Positions 35,184-44,287 of a stretch of DNA of 49,577 nucleotides are shown one piece after another. Made by a program: the position numbers and the translations under genes. Origin of the DNA: an uncultured Saprospiraceae bacterium (GTDB taxonomy: Bacteria > Bacteroidota > Bacteroidia > Chitinophagales > Saprospiraceae); assembly GCA_937967615.1 (NCBI GenBank), contig CALCMJ010000031.1:1-49577 (forward strand), written 5' to 3'. The notes under the pieces are model-generated. The model saw nothing but the letters and a program-made list of their open reading frames with translations. It did not search any database and was not told the origin of the DNA. The number at the start of each line of letters is the position of its first letter. Within the stretch, counting starts at the first letter, position 1.

Positions 35184-37937
35184 TTATGGCTTGATCACAC
35201 CATCTTTTAACTTATTTTCAAAGTCCCCAGCTTTCACATAAACAAATTTAGAAGCATCTATGTGCTTTGCCATTGCTTTGTTTATCTGGTCCATCGTGAG
35301 CATTTCAACTTTCTTCTCAAAATCAGCTGACCACTCCATAGTTCTATCTAATCTTAAATTATTAGCCAGACTTCCTGAAAGACTACTATCCTGTGCTCTT
35401 GTCACATCTCTAGACTGTAGCCATCCGGATTTTGCAGCATCTATTTCCTCTTGCGTAAAACCTTCTGTAGTTGCTTTTTCTATTTCCTCAATAAATGCTT
35501 CTTGCACTTTGTTTCTATTTTCAGGTGCATAAATTGCGTACGCCCCAAAACCTCCACTTTCATCTTGAGAGTTCCCATACAACCACGATCCTACTCCATA
35601 ACTTAAACCCTCTTTTTGACGAATCCTTGTTGCCAATCTAGAATTAAGAAATCCTCCACCTAACATGTAATTACCTAAGACCAAAGCTGGATAATCTGGA
35701 TGTGTATCACTAACAGGTAAATTCATACCTGCAAAAAACATTGCATTTGCCTTGTCCGGAGTTTCCATATTTACATCCTGAGGCTTTATGTCTTTATACT
35801 CATCTTTTAATCTGACATAGGTACTAGGGTTTTCCCATGAACCAAAATGGTCCTCTACTTTTGCTTTTACTTTAGCTTCGTCAAAATCACCTACGATTGA
35901 AACTGTCGCCTCACTTGCACCAAAATTGTCTTTATGAAACGCAACAACTTCTTCCAAGGTTAATACCTCAATTGCAGCAATCTTTTCCTCCATCGTCATC
36001 ATATAGCGTGCATCTGTTTTTGGATATGGATTCATTATCTTATTGAACTTAGAGTTTGCAACAGCTTGTGGTTCAGATAATTGCTCTTCTAAGAAAGCAA
36101 GTTGCTCTTCTTTCAACTTTTCAAACTCCACCTGACTCATAGCTGGATTCTTTGTCATATCAGCCACGATATCCAATATTTCAGGAAGGTTTTCATTTGT
36201 AGTTTCAATACGAATCGTCGTACCTTCTTTACCTCCAAAAACCCTTGTTCGTGCCTTGAGCGCATCTAGTTTATCTTGAATCTCTTGTCTGCTCATAGTT
36301 GCTGTACCCTTGTCTAACATTGAAGCAGCAAATTCACCTGCGACACTTTTTCCTACTAGAGATTTAGGAGAGCCATATCTTAATCTGATATTTGCGATCA
36401 CTGCATCCCCTCTATTTTCTTTGGACAGGAAGGCATATTCCATACCATTCGCCCCTTTCCCTGAATTGGTTCTAGCATCGATGTTTTTAGGGGAAGCATC
36501 AAAAGCTTCTCCAGCTGCAATTAGCTCTTTCCCTTTATAACTAGCAACCAATGACTTCACATTAGGTGCATCAGGTATTTCTGTTCTTTCTGGATTATCA
36601 TCTGGAATAAATATTCCTACAGTTCTATTTGAAGGCTTGAAATATTTTTTAGCGACTGAAATAACATCTTCAACTTTTACTTGCTCTACTCTGTCTCTGA
36701 ATAAAAAGAACAACCTCCAGTCTCCCTGAGCTATATATTCGCTCATACGCATGCCTACTCTATCAGAACTATTAAAAGATACTTCCCAATTCTTAAGTAT
36801 ACGTGCTTTTGCTCTATCCACTTCATCTTGAGTAGGAGGTGTCGTTGTCAAATCATCTAATGAATTCAAAAGAATATCTTTTGCTTCATCCATTGAATTT
36901 TCCTTTCTGACATCTGCATTTATATATAAATAGCCGCCCTCTTTAAGCGCCGGTGCAAATCCCCATAAGTAACTTGCTTTTTTTGTCTCTACTAAAGACT
37001 TGTACAATCTACCTGCTGGTTCGTTTGTAAGAAGTTCATCAATTACTGCAATCGCAGCATAATCAGCATGTGGTCCAGGCGCTGTGTGATACGCTACTGC
37101 CACTGATTGCACATCACCAACCCGTTTTAACTCCACATAACGAGCTCCATCCTGAGTTGGCTCTTTTGTATAAGTTGGAATGAGTTCTCTTGTTGGCCTT
37201 GGAGTCTTTCCAAAGGTTGCCATAATCTTATGCAAGGTTGCTTCCTCTTCAATTTTACCTGCAACAAGTAGTATTGCGTTATCAGGTTGGTAGTATTTTT
37301 TATAAAATCCTTTTAATCTATCAATAGGAACGTTTTCAAGATCAGATCTAGATCCAATTGTAGTGTTGCCGTAATTATGCCATAAAAACGCACTTCCTAA
37401 AACACGTTTCATAAGAACACTAGACGGTGAATTCTCCCCTCTTTCGTATTCATTTCTCACTACGGTCATTTCACTGTCTAAATCTTTTTTAGCTATGAAT
37501 GAGTTGACCATTCTGTCTGCTTCCATGTCAAGTGCCCAATCAAGATTTTCCTCAGTGGCACTAAATGTCTCAAAGTAGTTTGTTCTATCATACCAAGTAG
37601 TACCGTTGGGTCTACATCCGTGTTCTGTAAGTTCTTGAGGAATGTTTGGATGATCTGGAGTTCCTTTAAAGACAAGATGCTCTAACAAATGCGCCATTCC
37701 TGTTTCGCCGTAAGCCTCATGGCGTGAACCAACCATATATGTTACGTTTACTGTAATAGTCGCTTTTGACTGATCTGGAAAAAGAAGAACCTTTAATCCA
37801 TTTTCTAATTCATACTCTGTAATTCCTTCAACAGAAGCATTCTTCTTTACGCCTGGTGGCAGCTTAAAATCTTGTGCATAGGAATTTGTACTCAGGATAA
37901 GAAATAACCCTAAGACCGCAATAGAAAGTCTTTTCAT
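35184..37937 (-). CDS. M16 family zinc metallopeptidase, two-domain
   Basis: 917 residues from ATG 37937; a longer frame to 37976 adds 13 residues before the signal peptide. Signal peptide to about residue 21 (STNSYAQ). The N-terminal half has the inverted zinc motif HLLEH (H83, E86, H87) in GMAHLLEHLVFKG; the C-terminal half is a second M16 fold without the motif. The fused active and inactive halves form a clamp that degrades short peptides in the periplasm. Its gene stands alone with its own terminator at 35121-35158. Confidence 0.92.
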   Translation of the reverse strand: MKRLSIAVLGLFLILSTNSYAQDFKLPPGVKKNASVEGITEYELENGLKVLLFPDQSKATITVNVTYMVGSRHEAYGETGMAHLLEHLVFKGTPDHPNIPQELTEHGCRPNGTTWYDRTNYFETFSATEENLDWALDMEADRMVNSFIAKKDLDSEMTVVRNEYERGENSPSSVLMKRVLGSAFLWHNYGNTTIGSRSDLENVPIDRLKGFYKKYYQPDNAILLVAGKIEEEATLHKIMATFGKTPRPTRELIPTYTKEPTQDGARYVELKRVGDVQSVAVAYHTAPGPHADYAAIAVIDELLTNEPAGRLYKSLVETKKASYLWGFAPALKEGGYLYINADVRKENSMDEAKDILLNSLDDLTTTPPTQDEVDRAKARILKNWEVSFNSSDRVGMRMSEYIAQGDWRLFFLFRDRVEQVKVEDVISVAKKYFKPSNRTVGIFIPDDNPERTEIPDAPNVKSLVASYKGKELIAAGEAFDASPKNIDARTNSGKGANGMEYAFLSKENRGDAVIANIRLRYGSPKSLVGKSVAGEFAASMLDKGTATMSRQEIQDKLDALKARTRVFGGKEGTTIRIETTNENLPEILDIVADMTKNPAMSQVEFEKLKEEQLAFLEEQLSEPQAVANSKFNKIMNPYPKTDARYMMTMEEKIAAIEVLTLEEVVAFHKDNFGASEATVSIVGDFDEAKVKAKVEDHFGSWENPSTYVRLKDEYKDIKPQDVNMETPDKANAMFFAGMNLPVSDTHPDYPALVLGNYMLGGGFLNSRLATRIRQKEGLSYGVGSWLYGNSQDESGGFGAYAIYAPENRNKVQEAFIEEIEKATTEGFTQEEIDAAKSGWLQSRDVTRAQDSSLSGSLANNLRLDRTMEWSADFEKKVEMLTMDQINKAMAKHIDASKFVYVKAGDFENKLKDGVIKP

Positions 37938-38198
37938 TTGAATTGTTTTGTTTAACAAGGTTAGAAAATTAATCACATTCGCTTATTTGGCAGATTCTAT
38001 TCGATGAGAACATTATTCCAATCGACTAAAAACACTACATTAAGTTATAACTAACAATTTAGTTATAATATTATATAAAACACCCGGTTAATTTCCTTCT
38101 CCAGGTTATGATAGACTAAAATAAGTTATAGGGTATTCCCATAATTGGTGAAATGGGACAAAATGGGCCTGAGGCTATATTTATTGAATCTTGTCTAT

Positions 38199-38227
38199 AA
38201 AAAAAAAGCAAGAATTTACTTCTTGCT
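38199..38227 (-). terminator. Orphan terminator-like hairpin
   Basis: 8-bp stem AGCAAGAA/TTCTTGCT, loop TTTAC, with nine A on the left (U-run on the minus strand). No minus-strand gene is seen immediately upstream (38228-38877), so it may close a small RNA or be left from a lost gene. Confidence 0.55.
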
Positions 38228-38387
38228 CTTTAACGTACTAAAAACTCAATTATTCTAAATTTTGCATTACCAGCTTCTTAGAATGACAAACTTCGATAAT
38301 ACTATTAAGTCAAACCAATGGCAATACCTGAATCTTACAGATACTAAACTGAAAATCTCTTTAATTGTTAATTTTCTCTTCTTTGTG

Positions 38388-38536
38388 TGCCATCCTTCCA
38401 GGACTCTTTTATTTTTAAAACAAGCAGAGCAGGATTGGTATCCCACTCTACATTTATATCGTCCCTTGGGGACTTAGCAAGCTGTATCGTATATATCGTT
38501 TTTTCTCTACTGAGTGAGCTGCCTGGAAGGTGGGCA
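38388..38536. repeat. 149-bp segment bounded by 15-bp imperfect inverted repeats
   Basis: TGCCATCCTTCCAGG at the left (38388-38402) and CCTGGAAGGTGGGCA at the right (38522-38536); 13 of 15 positions pair. The size and ends resemble a miniature inverted-repeat element, but no target-site duplication is seen. Confidence 0.4.
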
Positions 38537-38545
38537 GCGAATGAA

Positions 38546-38575
38546 AGTGCAACTCTAGTGCAAGTTCAAGTGCAA
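38546..38575 (+). repeat. Three direct AGTGCAA heptamers
   Basis: Copies at 38546-38552, 38557-38563 and 38569-38575, spaced 11 and 12 bases, close to one helical turn. Could be a protein-binding array or chance. Confidence 0.3.
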
Positions 38576-38616
38576 TAGAATTTTCTGGCTTAAGCTCAGT
38601 TTATAATATTAGCTGT

Positions 38617-38700
38617 CCAGACACGAAGTGGCCGACCGAAAAGGGAGCCTGTAAGGGAGCGACCTGGAGTGAGCGTATGCGAATGTAGGGGCACTCCCAA
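38617..38700. other. GC-richer purine-rich block
   Basis: Composition is clearly unlike the flanks. AAGGGAGC occurs twice, 15 bases apart, and GGAGTG pairs with CACTCC near the right end. It looks like an extragenic repeat copy, but only one copy is in this window. Confidence 0.35.
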
Positions 38701-38787
38701 ATAATAAACATAGTAACAATTCTATAAATAGATACACACGTTCTTTATATTCTCATCTCATTTATATTACTTGTTCAATAGATTTAA

Positions 38788-38910
38788 ATGAAAAAATTAA
38801 GTTCTCTATTCCTTCTTGCCATCCTCATATTTTGTTTTGCATGTTCAAATGAAACTCAGCATGATCTATTCCATAAATTATCTATCCAACCATTGTTTGA
38901 ATTCTTTTGA
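38788..38910 (+). pseudogene. Truncated lipoprotein (40 residues) running into the opposite gene
   Basis: ATG at 38788 gives MKKLSSLFLLAILIFCFACS, a textbook lipoprotein signal with C19, then NETQHDLFHK. From 38878 the frame enters the antisense of the LytTR regulator and stops at 38910. The signal is too good to be chance, but the mature part is only about 20 residues and half of it overlaps the other gene. It is either a very short lipoprotein or the 5' end of a gene cut by a rearrangement. Confidence 0.5.
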
Positions 38911-39609
38911 TTTGTCAGTGCTTATTACAATTTCTTCATTCAAATTAGGCTCTAATTGAATTTTCAATCTTGAGGCAGAGTGAATACGCATATCTTTTAC
39001 GGAGTCAATATTAATAATCAGTTGTCTGTTAATTCTAAAGAATTTACTTGGGTCTAAAAGTGACTCCAATTCTTGAAGATTATAGTCAGAAGGAATCTTT
39101 TGTTCATCAAAGGTGAAAAAGTAACAAATCCGATCTTTGGACAAGATGTAACTTATGTCTTTTGACTTCACGTTCTTAAATTTTGAACCAAACCTCAGGA
39201 GGAATCTTTCTTTATATCCCTCTTTTTGCTGACCTAGCTTTTCAAACTCATTAAATGATTTAGCTTTTGATACGGATTCCCTTAATTCTTCAATTTTTAT
39301 TGGCTTTAATAAATAGTCAAGTGCATTTTTTCTAAATGCTTCCACGGCATATTCGTCATAAGCTGTTGCAAAAATAATTTTACTCTTTATTTCAACTAGC
39401 GAGAATAGTTCAAAGCTATTTCCATCAGCAACCTGAATATCCATGAACAAAATATCAGGATGTTCCTTTGTATTTATAAAATAGTTAGCCGTATCTTCTA
39501 TAGTATCAAAGCTTTCAACAACTTGGATGTCCATATCCAGTTCTTGTATCATTCGTTTCAAACGATTCAATGCTAGAATTTCATCTTCTAATATGATTGC
39601 TGTTTTCAT
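38878..39609 (-). CDS. LytTR-type response regulator
   Basis: 243 residues. Receiver domain 1-120 with phospho-acceptor D57 (ILFMDIQVADG), acidic ED at 8-9 and K in YLLKPIK. LytTR DNA-binding domain at about 140-240 (ERFLLRFGSKF, RICYFFT, FFRINRQLIINIDSV). It should bind direct repeats upstream of targets when phosphorylated. It starts 2 bases after the histidine kinase gene, its clear partner, in an operon with the YceI-like gene. Confidence 0.93.
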   Translation of the reverse strand: MKTAIILEDEILALNRLKRMIQELDMDIQVVESFDTIEDTANYFINTKEHPDILFMDIQVADGNSFELFSLVEIKSKIIFATAYDEYAVEAFRKNALDYLLKPIKIEELRESVSKAKSFNEFEKLGQQKEGYKERFLLRFGSKFKNVKSKDISYILSKDRICYFFTFDEQKIPSDYNLQELESLLDPSKFFRINRQLIINIDSVKDMRIHSASRLKIQLEPNLNEEIVISTDKSKEFKQWLDR

Positions 39610-39611
39610 AT

Positions 39612-42380
39612 CTATATTTTTTTTAAGTATAACTTGACAACAAAATGTGTATCTGTTTTTTCAATCTCCGGAGCTAACAAATTTATAAGTTGAAATCTTC
39701 TCTTTATATTTTTTAGCCCAACTTTAGTCCCTTTCGCATCTGTTACTTTTTCATTGATCACATTACTCACTGTCAATTTTTCAAATCGCTGTATGATGCT
39801 TATTTTAAGAGCTGTCTTCATGCTGACCACATTATGTTTTGCAGCATTTTCAACTAAGAGTTGCAAGGTCAATGGAGGAATAGCGTACTGATCTGCATCC
39901 ATAGTTTCAATCTCAATATCCACATTGAACCGTTCTTTCAAAATGGTTAAATAAGACTCCAGTATATCTAATTCTCTAGACAAAGGAATGAGATCTTTCT
40001 TCCCTTCCTCAAGAATACTTCTATAAAAGTCAGAAATCTTCTCAGTAAACTTGATACTCTTTTGCGGATTTTCTTCTATTAAACCAATTAATATATTCAG
40101 TGTGTTGAATAAAAAATGGGGATTTAACTGGGTTTGCAGATTCATGAGCTGTGCTTCTATTTGACTCTGCTCTAAACTTCTCTTTACTTCTTCTTGCGCT
40201 ATTCTTGCTTTCCTCAATTTATAAAAAAGAAATCCCAGCATTAGAAATGCGAATGCCCTAAATAACAAAGTGTTGTAAAAAGCTTTCTTTATTTTAAACT
40301 TATATGAGGCGACTGGAGAGTTTTCAAAGTTTTGATCTTCTGATGCCCTAACAACAAATTCATAATTACCTGGTCTTAATTTTGGATAGCTGACTTTCCT
40401 ATCTTTTGTTTCTCTCCACTGCTCGTCAATCCCTTGCAATTGGTATTCATAAACTAAATTTTCAGGATCACTCAGCCAGGATCCTGTAAATTCAAATTGT
40501 ACATTATTTTCTTCCTGCTTAAATACGTCGGTTCCTTTTACATTAATTAAATTAATCATAACCTTATCTATCAAAATACTGGGAAACAACTTTTTCTCAA
40601 TTGGCACTTCGTACTCAAATATTTCATTGTTATGGGAAAACCAAACCGTAGTGCCATCTTTGTCAAATGTATTGAGAAATGGAGGCTCATCAGTAAGGCC
40701 TAGTTCTTTGTCGTAGTATATTAAGTGCCCTGTAACTGGATCTAGCACATCAACAGAGGCAGAACGCACCATGAGTAGTTGCTTGTCTGAAGTTAAAACC
40801 AAACTGGTATAATAATCGGGAAGAATATTTGCCTTTTCAAATGCATATACCTTATCCTCTTTAAGGTAGGCTAGTCCTGCTTTAGAACTGGCTAGCCATA
40901 GAGTACCCTTATCATCAAAAGCCATTGAATACACCGATCCAATTTTTGTACTATCATGGAGATAAAATATCTCTTCCAAAGTTCCATTTTCCCAAATTTT
41001 TATGCCTTCCCGGTCTGTTGCATAATAGTAAGTGCCATTTTTCTCTAAAATCTGATAAGTATACACGTCTTCGATTTTGGTATTTTTAGCACTTACTTCA
41101 CCTAACTGCACTTCACCATTTGCGAGTCTCCTATAAGCCAATTCCAAAACTCCTGTCAAAGAGGATATACTCGCTGTATCTTTATCGACATGGATAAAAA
41201 GCACAGACTGATTAGAATATCCTAACCAATTATCTAAATGTTTTATAATGTTACCTTTCTGATCAAGAATATAGAAGCCATTAGAATATGTCCCCACCCA
41301 AACCATACCATATGCATTTTTCATACATGTGATGTTCTTATTTATAAGAAGAGTTTTCTCCTTTCCCTTTAGTGCATACAATCCTTCTTCGTTCCCAATC
41401 CATAACTGAGTTCCAACTTTCTGTAATGCCTGCACTTGATTCAAATTGTAACTATGTTTTTGAAAATGTAGATTTCCTTTCAGAAGTTGATTCTTGTTAT
41501 TTGAAATCCAAATATTCCCTTCCATATCAAGCGTACCACTTCTTATAGAGGCATTCCCAGATATGGGAAATTTCTTTGTCCATAATTTATCTTTGAGACT
41601 AAATAGCCCTTGTTCAGTAAACACAAAGACTTCATCTTCTCTAATTTGGATATCATTTATTTTTGAGCTTACGGGAGACTTGAAGTTCTCTATCTGCCCA
41701 TTTGGGTAGATACAGTCTAAAGCACTATCAAAATTACTTATCCAAATATTGCCATTGGCATCAATTGCCAAATTAGTCACTAGCAGATCAGATAGTCCAT
41801 GTTCTTCTTTAGTAATTCTTGACTCAATTGTCTTTCCACTTATATTTAAAGTTTGAATCCCTAAATCAGTTGCTAAGACAATTTCGTTGTTATAAAAGTC
41901 TGCTTCATATACTTCATTGCTCAGTAAAATATTTTCCTCAGAAAGAATCGTATCTAATTGATTAGTCATTATGTGCACACCAGTGCCATAACTTATTGCA
42001 ACGATAGCTTCTGATCGCGAATCAAAACCTACACCAGTTACCGGAAATGAAACTTGCTTTTCTAGGTTTGAATTTTCAGTATAAGGATTATAACGAATTA
42101 TTTTTCCCTTTTGAGTACCTAAAAATAATATTTGATCATTGTTTGAATTTAGGGTAAGAAATTTCTCTCCATCTTCCGCTTCAAGCATTCTTTTAATCTC
42201 ATACCCATTATATTTAAATAAGCCTTCATTAGACAAAGCCCAAATAAAACCTAAAGAATCCGTGGTCATATATTTAATCTCTGGAGAGTCTTGGAGCTCA
42301 ATAGATATCCAGTTAGGATTCTGAGCAATCAACAATTGGGACAGGAACAAATAAAAATAAATCAAAAGAACTTTATTCAT
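39612..42380 (-). CDS. Propeller-type sensor histidine kinase (LytS/YehU class)
   Basis: 922 residues. Signal peptide or N-terminal anchor to about 20 (LLIAQ). Residues about 25-600 are two-component regulator propeller repeats (e.g. DSLGFIWALSNEGLFKY, DANGNIWISN, DMEGNIWISN), then a Y_Y_Y domain (about 615-690: FTGSWLSDPENLVYEYQLQG), one transmembrane helix near 700-720, and a His_kinase domain with NPHFLFNTLN (phospho-histidine near 755) and a degenerate HATPase. The periplasmic propeller senses an unknown ligand. Its ATG overlaps the stop of the YceI-like gene by 4 bases. Confidence 0.93.
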   Translation of the reverse strand: MNKVLLIYFYLFLSQLLIAQNPNWISIELQDSPEIKYMTTDSLGFIWALSNEGLFKYNGYEIKRMLEAEDGEKFLTLNSNNDQILFLGTQKGKIIRYNPYTENSNLEKQVSFPVTGVGFDSRSEAIVAISYGTGVHIMTNQLDTILSEENILLSNEVYEADFYNNEIVLATDLGIQTLNISGKTIESRITKEEHGLSDLLVTNLAIDANGNIWISNFDSALDCIYPNGQIENFKSPVSSKINDIQIREDEVFVFTEQGLFSLKDKLWTKKFPISGNASIRSGTLDMEGNIWISNNKNQLLKGNLHFQKHSYNLNQVQALQKVGTQLWIGNEEGLYALKGKEKTLLINKNITCMKNAYGMVWVGTYSNGFYILDQKGNIIKHLDNWLGYSNQSVLFIHVDKDTASISSLTGVLELAYRRLANGEVQLGEVSAKNTKIEDVYTYQILEKNGTYYYATDREGIKIWENGTLEEIFYLHDSTKIGSVYSMAFDDKGTLWLASSKAGLAYLKEDKVYAFEKANILPDYYTSLVLTSDKQLLMVRSASVDVLDPVTGHLIYYDKELGLTDEPPFLNTFDKDGTTVWFSHNNEIFEYEVPIEKKLFPSILIDKVMINLINVKGTDVFKQEENNVQFEFTGSWLSDPENLVYEYQLQGIDEQWRETKDRKVSYPKLRPGNYEFVVRASEDQNFENSPVASYKFKIKKAFYNTLLFRAFAFLMLGFLFYKLRKARIAQEEVKRSLEQSQIEAQLMNLQTQLNPHFLFNTLNILIGLIEENPQKSIKFTEKISDFYRSILEEGKKDLIPLSRELDILESYLTILKERFNVDIEIETMDADQYAIPPLTLQLLVENAAKHNVVSMKTALKISIIQRFEKLTVSNVINEKVTDAKGTKVGLKNIKRRFQLINLLAPEIEKTDTHFVVKLYLKKI

Positions 42381-42910
42381 TCTCTTATTCTTAGCATTCC
42401 TGAAACGTGCACATTGATTTCTTTAGCAATCTTTTGTTCTACGATTCTAGGAATATCTATCTGGTAATCTCTTAATAGAATACTAAACTTTGAATTGAAT
42501 TGAACATCATCATTGGACTTTAACAATTCAACATTTATAATCACTTCATTTTGAATACCATGAATTTCTAATATGCCTTTAGCGCGATAAGTGCCTTTTC
42601 CTTCAAGAATCTCTTCTATTATTTTACCGGTAAACTTAGACTCTGGATATGTATCTGTTTCTAAATAATTTTCATAAAAATGAATTCTTTGCATAGGATT
42701 ATTAAATCCAGAAAACGATTTAATAAATATTTTGAATGCAAATTGATTTTTATCTGAATCTAAAACCCCTACTAAGGACTCGCTTGATGCATTGATTATT
42801 TCTAAAGGAGCATAAGAGGTAAATGACGCATTGCCGTCAATGGTACTATAAATCTGCCCATGTATTGTGCATGCACTCAGGAGTAACACACAAAGTAAAT
42901 AGTGTCTCAT
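42377..42910 (-). CDS. YceI-like domain protein
   Basis: 177 residues. N-terminal signal (LLCVLLLSAC or cleavage after TIHGQ; both lipoprotein and soluble forms are possible). The YceI lipocalin fold is seen in NASFTSYAPLEIINASSES, FKIFIKSFSGFNNPMQRIHFYENYLETDTYP and GILEIHGIQNEV. YceI barrels bind isoprenoid-like lipids. First gene of an operon with the histidine kinase and regulator (overlap ATGA), so it may be linked to the signal sensed. Confidence 0.85.
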   Translation of the reverse strand: MRHYLLCVLLLSACTIHGQIYSTIDGNASFTSYAPLEIINASSESLVGVLDSDKNQFAFKIFIKSFSGFNNPMQRIHFYENYLETDTYPESKFTGKIIEEILEGKGTYRAKGILEIHGIQNEVIINVELLKSNDDVQFNSKFSILLRDYQIDIPRIVEQKIAKEINVHVSGMLRIRE

Positions 42911-43066
42911 CCGATTAATATAAGGATTCCATTTGCTTTATGGTCATATTCTTCCGTGAAACCTGTTCTATCTAGTTTCAATCTTAATATATTATGACTA
43001 AATCTAAATATTTTCTTCAAGTTTAATACTAGGAATATTCAGAATTCGCAATTAAACGTTTAAAAG

Positions 43067-44254
43067 CTAAAACTGATATAAGCTAATGGTTCTGTACAAA
43101 GGTAGATACCCTTTCTTAATTCTCCAGACTCCATATTCATAACCATCTACTCTGTCTACAGGCAAAGCCATTTCTCTGTATGTCAATGTATTGTCAGCTT
43201 CATAATAAACTAAATTAACAGATATTAATTCTCCTTCACTTAAGAGGTCTGGAAAAATAGAAGTGAGCTCTTCTGGCATTTCTGCTTTGACAAAATCTGA
43301 TCCATTTGAGTTATCATCAAATACTCTCCAAACAGATGCACCTACATTAAATACAAATTCACCATGATCAGCATCATTTTTTAAAATTTTAAAATCAGAA
43401 AGTAATGAATTCTTGAGCTCAAATGAATATGCAGGCATTTCTATACTTTCAGGAATACCCTTTACAAATCCATTTGAAATTGCAATATCAGTGCGGATCT
43501 GCACTCGAGTAAAATACTCAATTGGAAGATCTAATACGGGAAAATCAAAACTCTTAGTAAGTTTAAAATCACTTTTATGACTATCATAAATATTTGGTCT
43601 TATGGATCCATCTGAATTGCTTCTCCCAAAAATTATAAACCTAACAGAATTTGCATTCTCTATAAGTTTTATATTTTGATAATCCTCTACCATTGGAAGT
43701 GAAAATACATCTACTTCATCTTTTTCAAAGACTGACAAATCTTCTATAAAATGATAGCGATGCTTAGATTCATCTTTAATCTTAAGGAGGACGAGATCAA
43801 ATTTTGAACTATATGATTGCCAGCCTAGTTCAACATATCCTTCTTTGGCATAAAAATGGTTTTTTGAATTTAGGAAGTTCTCAATTTCCCCTTTGGGTGT
43901 ATATTGTATTTTTTTATAATCATACCAAAAGGAATCTCGTTCCGCAGTTGTAATAACACCTGGACTAATGTCTCTATAACTGAGCACTTTCACAGTACCT
44001 GGTTCGTATCCTCCTGCAGCACCCACAAAATTTACATTATAAAGCTTTTCTGTTCCATCAGAATCTACTAGCATTTTGAACTTTGGCTTTACTAACTTTT
44101 TGAAAGCCAAAAGTTCTCCACTTTCATTATCATTGATAGTAATATATGCGGGGTATTGAGAAGAGAAATCAAAACTAAAAATGTCCTTTTCTAAGGATTT
44201 CTTAGAACATGAGATAACACTAAGTGTAATAAGTAATAAACAGAATTTTCGCAT
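43067..44254 (-). CDS. Lipoprotein of unknown function
   Basis: 395 residues. Lipoprotein signal MRKFCLLLITLSVISC with C16. The mature part is beta-rich (YPAYITINDNESGELLAFKKL, DLVLLKIKDESKHRYHFIEDL, FDFPVLDLP) without a recognised domain. It lies 33 bases after the molybdopterin oxidoreductase in the same direction, so the two are probably co-transcribed, but a direct functional link is not obvious. Confidence 0.7.
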   Translation of the reverse strand: MRKFCLLLITLSVISCSKKSLEKDIFSFDFSSQYPAYITINDNESGELLAFKKLVKPKFKMLVDSDGTEKLYNVNFVGAAGGYEPGTVKVLSYRDISPGVITTAERDSFWYDYKKIQYTPKGEIENFLNSKNHFYAKEGYVELGWQSYSSKFDLVLLKIKDESKHRYHFIEDLSVFEKDEVDVFSLPMVEDYQNIKLIENANSVRFIIFGRSNSDGSIRPNIYDSHKSDFKLTKSFDFPVLDLPIEYFTRVQIRTDIAISNGFVKGIPESIEMPAYSFELKNSLLSDFKILKNDADHGEFVFNVGASVWRVFDDNSNGSDFVKAEMPEELTSIFPDLLSEGELISVNLVYYEADNTLTYREMALPVDRVDGYEYGVWRIKKGYLPLYRTISLYQF

Positions 44255-44287
44255 TGATTTAGGTATTTAATTAGAATACGAGATAAT

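Larger units (their letters stand above)
37938..38787. other. Repeat-rich non-coding region
   Basis: 850 bases without a gene that I trust. It holds a minus-oriented terminator-like hairpin (38199-38227), an inverted-repeat-bounded segment (38388-38536), three spaced AGTGCAA heptamers, and a GC-richer purine-rich block (38617-38700). Two short + strand frames inside (starting 38262 and 38387) look accidental. Confidence 0.5.

Noticed and set aside
38262..38578. Two + strand frames of 63-71 codons
   Set aside because: They start from TTG or within an inverted repeat, have no leader or family pattern and overlap each other and the repeat-like element.
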